A DNA stretch of 64,000 bases, taken from positions 187,001 through 251,000 of the forward strand of contig OZ025754.1 of the NCBI GenBank assembly GCA_964019335.1. The letters are read 5' to 3'. The translations under genes were made by a program, and so were the position numbers. The number at the start of each line of letters is the position of its first letter. Position 1 is the first letter of the stretch. The notes beneath the pieces were generated by a model. It saw only the letters and a program-made list of their open reading frames with translations, made no database searches and was not told where the DNA came from. Source of the stretch: Diplonema japonicum. Its lineage: Eukaryota; Euglenozoa; Diplonemea; Diplonemida; Diplonemidae. Shown in pieces: positions 29,781-39,848 of the stretch.

Positions 29781-32700
29781 TTATTGCCTAAACTTTTCAA
29801 GCTCCTTGGGGAGAGGAAAGCTCTTGTTGGCTTTGATTGCCTGAAGGGAGGTGCACCCTTTCAAGAACCAATTGCCGATACTCGTGATGTTGGAAAGCGG
29901 TGGGAAATCGACAGCCTGAAGGGAGGCGCACCCTTCCAAGAAGCTATAGCCGATGCTGGTGATCTTGGAAAACGGTGCGAGATCGACAGCCTGAAGGGAG
30001 GTGCATCCTTCCAAGAAGCTATTATCGATGCTGGTGATGTTGGACAGCGGTGCGAGATTGACAGCATGAAGAGAGGTGCACCCTTTCAAGAACCTACCGC
30101 CGATGCTGGTGATGTTGGAAAGCGGTGCGAGATCGACAGCCTGAAGGGAGGTGCACCCTTTCAAGAACCAATTGCCGATGCTCGTGATGTTGGAGAGCGA
30201 TGTGAGATCGACAGCCTTAAGGGAGGTGCACTCTTCCAAGAAGCTATCGCCGATGCTCGTGATGTTGGAAAGCTGTGGGAGATTGACAGTCTCAAGGGAA
30301 ATGCACCCTTCCAAGAAGCCATCGCCGATGCTGGTGATGTTGGAAAGCGGTGCGAGATTGACAGCCTGAAGGGAGGTGCACCCTTTCAAGAACCTACCGC
30401 CTATGCTGGTGATGTTGGAAAGCGGTGCGAGATCGACAGCCCGAACGGAGGCGCACCCTTTCAAGAACCAATTGCCGATGCTGGTTATGTTGGAAAGCGG
30501 TGCGAGATCGACTGCCTGAAGGGAGGTGCACTCTTCCAAGAAGCTATCACCGATGCAGGTGATGTTGGAAAGCGGTGGGAGATCGACAGCCTGAAGGGAG
30601 GTGCACCCTTCCAAGAAGCTATCGCCGATGCTGGTGATGTTGGAAAGCGGTACTAAATCGCCAGCCTTAAGGGAGGTGCACCTAGACAAGAACCTACTGC
30701 CGATGCTGGTGATCTTGGAAAGCGGTGCGAGATCGACAGCCTGAACGGAGGCGCACCCTTTCAAGAACCAATTGCCGATGCTGGTTATGTTGGAAAGCGG
30801 TGCGAGATCGACTGCCTGAAGGGAGGTGCACTCTTCTAAGAAGCTATCACCGATGCTGGTGATGTTGGAAAGCGGTGGGAGATTGACAGCCTGAAGGGAG
30901 GTGCACCCTTCCAAGAAGCTATCGCCGATGCTGGTGATGTTGGAAAGCGGTGCTAAATCGCCAGCCTTAAGGGAGGTGCACCTAGACAAGAACCTACTGC
31001 CGATGCTGGTGATCTTGGAAAGCGGTGCGAGATCGACAGCCCGAACGGAGGCGCACCCTTTCAAGAACCAATTGCCGATGCTGGTTATGTTGGAAAGCGG
31101 TGCGAGATCGACTGCCTGAAGGGAGGTGCACTCTTCCAAGAAGCTATCGCCGATGCTGGTTATGTTGGAAAGCGGTGCTAAATCGACAGCCTGAAGGGAG
31201 GTGCACCCTTCCAAGAAGCTATCGCCGATGCTGGTGATGTTGGAAAGCGGTGCTAAATCGCCAGCCTTAAGGGAGGTGCACCTAGACAAGAACCTACTGC
31301 CGATGCTGGTGATGTTGGAAAGCGGTGCGACATCGACAGCCTGAAGGGACGCGCACCCTTTCAAGAACCAATTGCCGATGCTGGTGACGTTGGAAAGCGG
31401 TGCGACATCGACAGCCTGAAGAGATGTGCACTCTTCCAAGAAGCTATCGCCGATGCTGGTTATGTTGGAAAACGGTGCGAGATCGACAGCCTGAAGGGAG
31501 GTGCATCCTTCCAAGAAGCTAAAGCCGATGCTGGTGACGTTGGAAAGCGGTGCGAAATCAACAGCCTGAAGGGAAGTGCACCAAGACAAGAGGTTTTTGC
31601 CGATGGTGATAGACCCTGGCCCTGTCACGGTGGGCAGTGAGTCGAGAGAGAAGCTGAGTGACCTCAGCCGACAAGAGGTCCTGTCTTTGTATTTGCTTGC
31701 CAGGAAGTTATCAGCGATGTTGCCCCGCACGCCCTTCAGCACCACGTGTTCAAAGCCCAACACAATGGGGACGTACCTCTCATCCACATGAACCAGGGAA
31801 GCCCCTGTGAAGTCAATCACCAAGAACGGTGGACGTTCCACCAGCTTATCAAGCAACTGAAGCTCGTCGTGCTTCACCACCACCTGCATCTTTCCCAAGA
31901 ACCCCTCCATGCCTTCTTCCCACTCCACAACGAGGCCCTTCCTCTTCACTTCTTCCTCTGAGGTGAGCTGGCTTCCATCCTTCAAGGCTGCAACGGGATG
32001 ATGCTGATGTTGGTTCGGATCGTGGTGGTGGTGGTGGTGGTCGATGTTGTTGTTGTTCTTGTTGTTGGTGTGCTCAGGGAAGACCTTCACCCGTCCCTTG
32101 TCTTGGAAGACAGTCTCGCTGTCGGCATCCACGAACAGATCGAAGTCGCTGCTGAAGACCTCCACCCTGCGAACCCGTCCCAGCCCGTCCTTTGCGAAGG
32201 CTTTCTCTGCCGCCACCCGAACCTCCTCCACACCCGACCCCACAGCCACAAGGAGGGGCCTCCTCCTCTCCTCACCACCGAAGTCCGCGAAGGCCAGAAG
32301 CATCATCATCATCGTCGTCGTCATCGCAGGTGGAGTCGTCAGCACAGACAGAACCTCAGAAGCGGTCGGGCGTTTCGAAGGGTCCTCGCAGAGGAGGCGC
32401 AGCAGCAGGGTCCCCACCGACTCCCCCACGAGCTTCGGGAGGCGTCTTTCCAGCTCACCCATCACAAGGACCCGGTTCATCTTCAGGTACTTCAGGAACC
32501 ACCCCCTCAGCTTCTCATCCTCCAGAACGGCGAAGCACACGGTCACCCCGAGGGCCCACATGTCCACCTTGTTGGTGTACGGACCTACAAAGTCGGGTCC
32601 CATGAAGGCGGGGGTTCCCACAACGCTGTCGGCGGTCGCTCCAGAAAAACTATGGATCATGCTGCTGCTGCTGCTACCACTTGCACCAACAACAGCCCTC

Positions 32701-33209
32701 GACAGTCCCAGGTCAGCCAGAACGAACCTCGTCTTCCCTTCAGAGGTGTTGTTGTTGTTGTTGTTGCTGTTGCTGTCGACCATGATGTTCTGAGGCTTCA
32801 CGTCCCTGTGGATCCAACCCTTCCCGTGCAAGTAGGCCAGCGCCTCAGCCACCTCCCGCAAGAGCCTCACTGCCTTCTCTTGAGAGAGGGGTCCCTCCCT
32901 CTCCAGGAGCTTCTGCAGGTCCCCTCCAGTGTACAAGGGCATCACGATGTGGAGCTCCCACTGCGTCACCCCAGGAACCAGCTGCCCTGTCGTCCCGAAG
33001 TAGTCCACACACGGGACCACATTCCTGTGCTTCAGCTGCAGCATGTTCTGCAACTCCTTCACCCCCCTCGTGTAGTCCTCCTTCGTCGCCGCCTCCACAA
33101 CCTTCATCGCGAACTCCTTCCCGTCAACCTCCCTCACCGCCATGTAAACAGACCCCTGGCCCCCTGACCCGAGGTGCTTCCCTTTCCTGTACTTCTCAAG
33201 GTTCTGCAT
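29781..33209 (-). CDS. Protein kinase fused to a 24-unit BspA-type LRR array
   Basis: 1142 residues. Kinase domain (~1-290): GSGGQGSVYMAV glycine loop, FAMKVV lysine, HRDVKPQNIMV catalytic loop, and LADLGLSR, where DLG replaces DFG. Asn and His runs and a linker (~290-560, possibly ubiquitin-like: LLVAVGSGVEEVRVAAEKAF) follow. Then come about 24 tandem 23-residue repeats of the type SNITSIGDSFLEGCTSLQAV, like Treponema/BspA LRRs. These LRRs usually bind ligands or surfaces, so a recognition-linked kinase is a reasonable guess. There is no signal peptide or membrane span, so it is probably cytosolic. The start MQNLEKY fits the A-rich leader and begins just ahead of the glycine loop. Confidence 0.88.
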   Translation of the reverse strand: MQNLEKYRKGKHLGSGGQGSVYMAVREVDGKEFAMKVVEAATKEDYTRGVKELQNMLQLKHRNVVPCVDYFGTTGQLVPGVTQWELHIVMPLYTGGDLQKLLEREGPLSQEKAVRLLREVAEALAYLHGKGWIHRDVKPQNIMVDSNSNNNNNNTSEGKTRFVLADLGLSRAVVGASGSSSSSMIHSFSGATADSVVGTPAFMGPDFVGPYTNKVDMWALGVTVCFAVLEDEKLRGWFLKYLKMNRVLVMGELERRLPKLVGESVGTLLLRLLCEDPSKRPTASEVLSVLTTPPAMTTTMMMMLLAFADFGGEERRRPLLVAVGSGVEEVRVAAEKAFAKDGLGRVRRVEVFSSDFDLFVDADSETVFQDKGRVKVFPEHTNNKNNNNIDHHHHHHDPNQHQHHPVAALKDGSQLTSEEEVKRKGLVVEWEEGMEGFLGKMQVVVKHDELQLLDKLVERPPFLVIDFTGASLVHVDERYVPIVLGFEHVVLKGVRGNIADNFLASKYKDRTSCRLRSLSFSLDSLPTVTGPGSITIGKNLLSWCTSLQAVDFAPLSNVTSIGFSFLEGCTSLQAVDLAPFSNITSIGDSFLEECTSLQAVDVAPLSNVTSIGNWFLKGCASLQAVDVAPLSNITSIGSRFLSRCTSLKAGDLAPLSNITSIGDSFLEGCTSLQAVDLAPLSNITSIGDSFLEECTSLQAVDLAPLSNITSIGNWFLKGCASVRAVDLAPLSKITSIGSRFLSRCTSLKAGDLAPLSNITSIGDSFLEGCTSLQAVNLPPLSNITSIGDSFLEECTSLQAVDLAPLSNITSIGNWFLKGCASVQAVDLAPLSKITSIGSRFLSRCTSLKAGDLVPLSNITSIGDSFLEGCTSLQAVDLPPLSNITCIGDSFLEECTSLQAVDLAPLSNITSIGNWFLKGCASVRAVDLAPLSNITSIGGRFLKGCTSLQAVNLAPLSNITSIGDGFLEGCISLETVNLPQLSNITSIGDSFLEECTSLKAVDLTSLSNITSIGNWFLKGCTSLQAVDLAPLSNITSIGGRFLKGCTSLHAVNLAPLSNITSIDNSFLEGCTSLQAVDLAPFSKITSIGYSFLEGCASLQAVDFPPLSNITSIGNWFLKGCTSLQAIKANKSFPLPKELEKFRQ
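29860..31580 (-). repeat. 69-bp tandem LRR repeat with 276-bp higher-order unit
   Basis: About 24 copies of a 69-bp unit (23 codons). Four unit types recur in fixed order over the central part (NWFLKGC, SRFLSRC, DSFLEGC, DSFLEEC), giving a 276-bp higher-order period repeated three to four times. This indicates expansion by unequal exchange or slippage in blocks of four. Confidence 0.85.
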
Positions 33210-34556
33210 TTTACGTGTGTTCTTTTTTTTATTATTATTGTAAATCTCCACTGTGTGATGGATTTCTTCCCCCCCCCCCCCCCCCCGTGTTGAGAGAATG
33301 AATAAAGCATAACATGGAAACGAGCAAATGCGAATTCGAAGAAAAGTAGAGAGGGGGCTGTTTGGGAATTGAGGGGGATCGTAGTACTTCGGAGTTACAC
33401 ATGATTGTAAAATCATTTATTTGAAAGATAATTTCATCATAAATATTTGTAACAAAAAGAAAGAAGAATGACTTTGGTTGCTTCATAAACCGCCTCTAGC
33501 GGATGTTGCTGCCCTTCTGTGCTGAAGGATGCATGGCTGTGGGAAGGGTGGACTGCGCTCTGGTAGGTTGTTGTGCTCTGTAGTCAGGCACGAAGGGGCC
33601 GGACCACTCTTTTCTCTGTGCAGTCGGTACTGCGCATTGCCTTTCAAGTATTTCGCCTGCTCCCATGAATGTTCATCTTCAAGTGCTTACGGAACCATCT
33701 TACTTCAGGCACTGTGTACTTGCTCCACAGCACAGGGCGCTACCATGTTGACCAGCAGTTTCTGCACAATTTCTGGCTGCGGTACCTTGCAGTCTTTCGG
33801 TATTCCGGGATCCCATGAAGGCTAAGGCATTGAGGCATATCTTTCTTCGGAAAATTCATCACCGTGGTACATCACTTCTTTTCGTATTCGCATTGCGTTT
33901 TCGTTTCTTCCATATCATGTTCGTCTTCTGTTCGTCCACACCCTCTTTTATTCCCTCGAGGGTTGGTCGTTCTCGGCACATCCGTCCTCTGCGGTATCTT
34001 TTGATGTACCATCATTCCTTTTGGTTGCTTGCCAACTGCTCTTAGCCATGTCCATCCTAGCTTCAGTGGTTGGAGTACATTGCGCTTTACGTTGCTAACC
34101 GGTCCTACGGCTCTTTTGCTGTGCACCTTCTTCAGCAACGCATACGAAAACAGAGAAAGTCAAAAAGGACCTTGTGTAGCGACGTGGGGTATATCGTTGC
34201 GGGCATCTCCGTCGACGGCAGCTGTTGCGGTGGTGGTTCCTGCTGTAAGCTAGTGTCAACGGTGGAGGGGGACTCTTTCCCTTGTCTGCGTCCATTCGGA
34301 GGAAAGAAGGGCTGTGCTTGCTCCCGTTTCCCTTTTTTTCAAAAAATGCATGGAAACGCGTTTCCATGCCAGCATAGCCCTGGGGGGGGCCACCGCCCCT
34401 TAAAAAGCTCGAAATTCGTGTTTTTCGGGAAACGCACCCCTGGGTAAATTATACCCGAAAATTCCACCCAGATGCTAAAAAAAACAACTTTCCGCCGCTA
34501 TTTGGGGGTTTTTGTGGACTTCTATGTGACCTATTCACAATTTTGAGCGGGTGTGA

Positions 34557-34724
34557 CATAAATTTATTCGGTTCTTTTTTGAGTTGCTTTCTTTTTTTTT
34601 AAAAAGAAAGGGTAAACATTTCATATCTCCACAGCGCCGAGCATTCTTGTGTGGTAAGAATGCTTCGTGCACGTCTTTCTTATTTCAGAGAAGGAGGAGG
34701 AGAAAAAAGAACGTTGGGTGTTCT
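34557..34724. repeat. 168-bp repeat flanking the retroelement mosaic, copy 1
   Basis: Nearly identical to 39182-39348 in the same orientation. It begins exactly where the segmental duplication similarity ends. Confidence 0.75.
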
Positions 34725-34954
34725 TTTTTTTTTTTTTTTAATCTAACTCGTAAATGAGTCGCTTTGTTGCTCTTGGGACGCTTCTAAGACCTGTGCCCTC
34801 ACACGTATGTAGGGGTTCCCCTGCTGCTTCGTTTCCCACAGGCTTTTGTGGCTATTGTCTCCTATTTTTGCTTATTGAATCCCCCGAGGCACCACCCCCA
34901 GGCTTCTTTTTTGTTTTTTTTTTTTTTGTTTTTTTTTTTTTGTTTTTTATATAC

Positions 34955-35424
34955 TGTAAAACAAAAATCACCGGAAGATAAAATGTCCGGAAGAAAAATT
35001 GTCCGGAAGATAAAATGTCCGGAAGCTCTGGCGGTCCGGATATTTTTTCTTCCGGACATTTTTTTCCTGGGACCCCCCTTTTTTTTTTAAAGGGCTGGAC
35101 CCGAAAACAGATGAAACTAGTGTCTGTAGCAAGAGAAAATCAAACGAAAATCAGAGAATTGAATTACGTACTTTTCCAGATCCTGATTGTTCGCTTCTAC
35201 CACAAGCTTGTTGAACCGAACCACTGTGTTTGCTTTAGGGTTGTTCTTATGCTTTGCGGGTTTGCGTCATGGAGCCAATGTCCAGTATATCAGACTGGAA
35301 GCACCGCTTTGGTAGCTCCAAGGTCGATCCCCCTGCCGCACCCGTTACTGCGGGTCGCAAGCCTCTTCTGAACAAGGAAGAAACAACAAAGCTCTTTGTT
35401 TGGATCCAGGTGCAGAACGGAAGG
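34955..35424 (+). mobile_element. Truncated inverted copy of the DDE transposon end
   Basis: Matches the window-start element in reverse orientation: hairpin end at 34971-35060 and 35302-35424 against 662-793. It stops abruptly at about 35424, where retrotransposon reverse transcriptase sequence begins. No transposase coding part is present. Confidence 0.7.
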
Positions 35425-36850
35425 GGTTCCAGTTGCAGTGCAATCTCGTCTATGTAGCACAGGAATAATAAGGGTGATAGGACTGTTCCTTGAGGTACTC
35501 CTTCTTCCTTCTCGTGGAATTTTCCAGTTGTACCGTTCGTGTTCACTGCTGCTGTGCGCCCTTCCAAGAAGCTGCCGATCCAGTTCAGGAACTTTGCGGG
35601 TATCTTCATCTGTGCTAGCTTCTTCATCAGCTTCGTCTTGCTCACTGTATCAAACGCTTTTTCGAAGTCGAGGAAAATAGACAGGGCGACCTTGTTCTCG
35701 GACAAGCTGTGGCTGAGGGTGCGGGACAACAGTGCTATTTGTTCTACTGTGGTGCGCCCTGTGCGGAATCCTGCTTGTGTAAGGCACAGGTTGGGGGTAT
35801 CTGCGTTCGCCGTGTCTTCGAGGATGTACTCTAGCCTTGTTTTGATGAGTTTCTCTGTCAGCTTGCACAGGTTACTGGTCAGGTCTATCGGTCTAAAACT
35901 CTCCTTCTTCGTTTGTTCTTTGCCGGGTTTAGGCAGTGGTTTTGTTATTGCTGTCTTCCACCTTTCGGGTACTTTTGCGTGTTTCCATGTTAGGTTCATC
36001 GTGTGCAGCAGTGCCTCTTTAGCCTTGGTCCCTAGTTGCTTGAGCATCTCGTTGTGGATGCCGTCTAGTCCTGGGCTCTTGTGTGTCACGAGGTTTCCGA
36101 TCGCGAGTTCGAGTTCTACGTTGTTGAATGGCTGTTCAGACGCTGCCATGTCGTGTGGTGGGTCGACCGGCTCGTTTGTGAATTTTTCATGCTTGGCTTT
36201 GCTGACCGATGCGAAGTACTTGCCGAGTAGCTCAGCTTTGTCATAGTTGTCGTTGTACTGTACTCCTTCTTCGATCAGCGGGCAGTTTGTGGTATTTGTG
36301 TCTTTTCCCGTCATGATGTCGATCATTCTGTGGACTGTTCCCACATTCTTCACATCTTTCAGCCCTGCCGTCGTTCGCTCCCACGCTTTCTCCCTTTCAT
36401 GTTCGATGAGCAGCCTGATGCCTTCGGTTGCTTCTTTGAGCTCCATGTTTTCTTCGTCCGTGATTTCGGTGGTCTTTCTTTTCAATCTTCGGGCGATCTC
36501 GTTTCTTTTTGTCAATGCCTTGCTGACCTCTTCCGTCCACCACTGCTTTTTATGCTTCGGCTGGCATTGCCGGACCTTCTTTATGTGCTTTTGTGCCATC
36601 CTTTTTATGGTTCCCGTCAGCCTGTCGGTTGCCTCTTCCGGTGTTTTGCAAGACAGTATTCTTTTTGCCTGTTGCTCCATGTCAGATCTGAATCCTTGCC
36701 AGTTTGCGGACTTCCACGACCATATGTATTTTGTCGTTTGTTTTACGATTTGTGCGTCGAAGGGGATCGTGATGAGTATCGGGAAGTGGTCCGACTGCAG
36801 TTTTCGTCTAGGGACTTCCACTTCGGTGGCCATTCGGGTGGTCCGATCAT
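35425..36850 (-). pseudogene. Retrotransposon reverse transcriptase, 3'-truncated
   Basis: The reading contains classic RT blocks: SPGLDGIHNEMLK, KPGKEQTKKESFRPIDLTSN, AGFRTGRTTVEQ, IFLDFEKAFDTVS and EGVPQGTVLSPLLFLCYIDEI. It then leaves the family just before the expected Y/F-x-D-D motif, because transposon-derived codons follow. An endonuclease-derived SDHFPILI motif lies at the upstream end in this frame, and the rest of the endonuclease is in another frame. It cannot encode an active enzyme. Confidence 0.85.
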
Positions 36851-38016
36851 GATGTCCGGGCTGGACTTCTTCTTGCCTTGCATCCGTGTCACTTGTCTCG
36901 GGTCGTTCCATATGACTCTGCCATGTTCTTCTGCCCAGGTGTAGAGCTCTTTGCCGCCCGCGCAAGGTTTTACTGACAGGTCCCATGTCCCCTCGTGGTG
37001 TAGATTAAAATCGCCTACTATGAGTGTGTTATCTCTTGCTGGTAGGTCTTCTGCCGCGAAGTCATCCTCTCTAACGTCAGCCCCTCCTGTTATTGGCGGT
37101 TTATAGATGTTGACGATGTGTACTTCGGGGCCGTTCTTTGGAGTCAGGAAGACCGAGATTGATTCCGTTGTTTCGTTCGTACGGGTGGGGCCTTGTCGTG
37201 TTACATATTTCTCCCTCACTAGGATCGCGACCCCCCCGCCTATTGCCTCTTTATCGGCGCCTTGTCGAGCTACCGTTCTTTTCTGGCTGTATGTGGTGTA
37301 GCCGTTTAATGCTATGTTCTCTACCCACACTTCTTGCAGGCATCTGAAATGGCTTTAAGTTAGGATGAAGAAGCGAAGAAATAGATAAAAAGGGGTGGGA
37401 AAGAATAAATACTGCATACGAAAACAGAGAGTCGAGTAAAAAAGGGAAAAGGTGACTGACATCCTCAAGAGGAGCCTCCCACGTACCAGGAATTAAGCAG
37501 AGGTTGCTTCCATGGCCCGTATCAGTCTATCGCCAGAAAGAAAAATGAAAATAACATAACAAAGAGAAGGGGAGAAGAAACGGAAAAAGACGGCTTGGTC
37601 ATCAGAGAATGTTGACCCAAATGCGTCGGTGGACGCAGTTTAACGTCATACCCGGGACGGAAACCATGTTGGGAAAGCAGAAGGGAAGTTAAAAGTCCAG
37701 AAGTGGAAAAGGAAAAGGTGGAAACTAAAATCATAGGGTGCGAGGTCTGTGAGACCCTGCATATCACATCTACTGAATGTTTCTCCATGCCTTCTTCTAT
37801 CAGTCGTCTGCTGTTCGTCCATTTCGCACAATTGTAGCTTATCACTCGCAGCTCAGGTTTCATTTCCGAGTCGGGGGTCTGTTTCGTTGTTTCTGTTTCG
37901 CCCGCCGTTTTTTCGGCTCCTTTTTGATGAGCTCCGTTCTCGGACCCGTTGCGCGGTGTTGTTTCCGGCTTCAAACTTTCTGTTTCGTTTTTGTTTGTTC
38001 CCTGCGCTGTTTTCAA
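36743..38016 (-). pseudogene. Retrotransposon endonuclease, interrupted and frameshifted
   Basis: The first part (38016-37763) ends LRVISYNCAKWT...SVDVIC. The continuation (37339-36743) begins LQEVWVENIALNGY and includes GGGVAILVREKYV, VHIVNIYKPP, LIVGDFNLHHEGTWD and SSPDIMIGPP. These are Exo_endo_phos (APE-type) motifs. Between the parts sits the insertion at 37344-37762. A frameshift near 36840 separates this frame from the SDH motif and the RT. Confidence 0.8.
37344..37762 (-). repeat. ~415-bp insertion in the endonuclease, flanked by GCAT
   Basis: GCAT occurs at 37340-37343 and 37759-37762, a possible 4-bp target duplication. The left 120 bp match the repeat at 29178. On the minus strand the insertion ends in a pyrimidine-rich tract, TCCTAAC and CATTTCAG, which looks like an intron 3' end. 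Confidence 0.65.
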
Positions 38017-38091
38017 AATTTCAATGCTCTTTTTTTCGGGAGTTTTGGGTTGGTGGGTTTGTTGGGGTTTGGGGGGAGAGACCCTCTTCTT

Positions 38092-39174
38092 TCAATCGAC
38101 TAGATTGACCACCCTTTTGTTTGGGCTTTTGCTTCTCTTCCTCTGCGGCTCTTCTCTCCTCCTTCCTTCTTCATCTTCTTTTTGTCCACCTCTGGGTTCG
38201 TAATCTCTCCCTCTTTTTGGTCCTGTGGCCTTTCTTTCCTCCATTCTTTCTCGTATCTCGTTCGCAAAGCTGTGTTCTATCGCTGTGTCGGCCATTTTTG
38301 ATTTTGGGCGCGAGATCTCTGTGGGCGTTGAGGAGGGTGTGGCCTTTTGTGGAGCAGGTGTGGCCTGTTGTGGAGCAGGCGTGGCCTGTTGTGGAGCTGG
38401 CGTGGCCTGCTGTGGAATATACGCGGGAGGTCGCGCGTCTATCTTCTCCATCATGACTTTCATCATGTGGGTTATCTGTTGCAGAGCGTTGCTGTTCTCT
38501 GCCCTCATCTCCTCCACGCTCTTCTTTCCTTCTTCCACCTGTTCTTCTACGCACGTTACCCGTTTTTCTGTGCGGCTTGTTGCATTTTCTAGTTGAGCTA
38601 TCCTCTCTTTCATCTCTTCTAGTTCCTTTTCTTTTCTCTCTTGCTCATTCTTCTTTTCTTCCAGCTGTTGTCTTCTTTTCTCCTTGTACGCTTGTTCTTC
38701 TTAAAGCCTCCCTCTTTTCCATAAAACTTCATAAAACTTGCTCGGCTCCACTTTTGGACTTTTCCTCTTGTTCTTTTCTGCGTCACATCTACCACTCGTA
38801 CGTCGGGTATGCTGTGGACTTGTTCGCCTGTGTGCGATTTGAAGGCGGGGGGCTGTGTCCTTTCGGTGCCTCTAGTGTGGCTGCTTGTCCTGCAACTTCT
38901 ATCACCTTTCCTTTCCACCCCAACGTGACCATGTATTCTTGTAAGTATCCTGGTGCCGTTCCTTGCGGTAGTGGGTACAAAACGTACCACCACTTCTTCT
39001 CCCTTCCTTCCGTCTGTTCTTGTGTCTGTTCGTTTCTCTCAGCTGTTGGCATAACCGGAACTTCGTTTGTTTCCAGGCGGGGCCCCGTGGAGGCGTCCGG
39101 CATTGGGTTGTCTGACATTTTTGTGTTTCTTGTGTTCTTTTACCCTTCCGCCCACACTGAAAGCATGTGTGCAT
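38092..39174 (-). pseudogene. ORF1-like region of the retrotransposon
   Basis: Two main readable parts. Positions 39174-38789 (in two frames) include a C-x2-C start (CFQCGRKGK) and a segment WWYVLYPLPQGTAPGYLQEY that may bind nucleic acid. Positions 38613-38092 give a coiled coil, a (Q-Q/K-A-T-P-A-P)n repeat and a basic Lys/Arg tail. Frame changes and stops near 38619-38790 disconnect them. Basic coiled-coil ORF1 proteins coat retrotransposon RNA. Confidence 0.6.
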
Positions 39175-39181
39175 GTTCTTG

Positions 39182-39348
39182 CATAAATTTATTCGGTTCT
39201 TTTTTGAGTTGCTTTCTTTTTTTTAAAAAAGAAAGGGTAAACATTTCATATCTCCACAGCGCCGAGCATTCTTGTGTGGTAAGAATGCTTCGTGCACGTC
39301 TTTCTTATTTCAGAGAAGGAGGAGGAGAAAAAAGAACGTTGGGTGTTC
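39182..39348. repeat. 168-bp repeat flanking the retroelement mosaic, copy 2
   Basis: Direct repeat of 34557-34724, located at the 5' end of the retroelement. It may be the element's own 5' end, with a solo copy at 34557. Confidence 0.75.
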
Positions 39349-39524
39349 TCTTCTTAATTAACGAATTTGGATGGATTTTTTTTTTTTTTTTTTTTTTCCA
39401 AAACTGTAAGGGTCGGGGTGCTCGGCTTATAACGTCAGCATCCTTGTGTCGCCGTATACCTGAGACCTAATAGTTTTGAAGAAAAAAAAGAAGGAAAGAA
39501 AAAAGAAAAAAAAAGAGAAACCGC

Positions 39525-39845
39525 TCACAACCCTTCATTTAAAGTGTCATAGGTTTCCGGCTTGTCTGTTATCTTGGATAGTTCACAACTGCGAGAAGTG
39601 TCACATTCTTTTCTTGGGGGCACGCTCCTCACAATAATGAAGTACACAGCGCAGCCCAGAAAAGCCGCCATAGTCGCTACAAGTCCTATCAGCACCACGC
39701 GTGTTGCCATGCTAGAGCCTCCCTCTGAACTGTTGTCATTCCATTCCGGCCCTTCTATACCTCCTGTCTTGTTGCTATTGTTGTTATCTCCAAGCCCCAA
39801 GCACGGGCACACCCCAGCGGCGAGTACTGTAAGGGCGGCTTTCAC
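39525..39845 (-). CDS. Small single-pass membrane protein, unknown function
   Basis: About 106 residues. A hydrophobic segment (AALTVLAAGVCPCLGLG) resembles a signal peptide, followed by a short Asn/Gly/Ser ectodomain with N-x-S/T sites, one membrane span (RVVLIGLVATMAAFLGCAVYFIIV) and a 40-residue cytosolic tail. The frame has no ATG at its 5' end and the first usable codon is GTG. Either translation starts at the internal Met (61 residues) or a 5' exon is missing. A TTCTTTTTTTTATAG acceptor-like tract lies at about 39887-39901. The family is not recognised. Confidence 0.5.
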   Translation of the reverse strand: MKAALTVLAAGVCPCLGLGDNNNSNKTGGIEGPEWNDNSSEGGSSMATRVVLIGLVATMAAFLGCAVYFIIVRSVPPRKECDTSRSCELSKITDKPETYDTLNEGL

Positions 39846-39848
39846 GTG

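Larger units (their letters stand above)
29525..34556. repeat. Segmental duplication, unit 1 (kinase-LRR gene plus flanks)
   Basis: Matches 41786-45529 in the same orientation. The 5' flank of the gene (33235-34556) is almost identical to 44207-45529. The unit is longer than its partner because its LRR array has 24 units rather than 4. Confidence 0.85.
35425..39181 (-). mobile_element. Non-LTR retrotransposon, broken (ingi/L1Tc-like layout)
   Basis: On the minus strand, in order: an ORF1-like region, an apurinic endonuclease-like domain and a reverse transcriptase. The 3' part, including the catalytic YxDD block, RNase H if any, and the tail, is missing where transposon sequence begins at 35424. 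A ~415-bp repeat interrupts the endonuclease. Elements with an N-terminal endonuclease and this type of RT are typical of kinetoplastid ingi/L1Tc and the CR1/Jockey groups; the exact clade needs a tree. Confidence 0.8.

Noticed and set aside
29784-30656. A 290-codon plus-strand frame across the LRR array
   Set aside because: It is the antisense of the 69-bp LRR repeat. The period is a multiple of three, so the antisense frame stays open.
29860-31580. CRISPR-like regular repeats
   Set aside because: The repeats are contiguous 69-bp coding units without unique spacers and translate to LRRs.
31998-33167. Plus-strand frames of several hundred codons opposite the kinase domain
   Set aside because: Shadow frames of the kinase gene, rich in His/Pro/Leu from antisense codons. 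The same shadow appears opposite the paralogue.
34557-39348. LTR retrotransposon with 168-bp LTRs
   Set aside because: The enclosed RT and endonuclease are of non-LTR type, there is no protease or integrase, and the repeats lack TG...CA ends.
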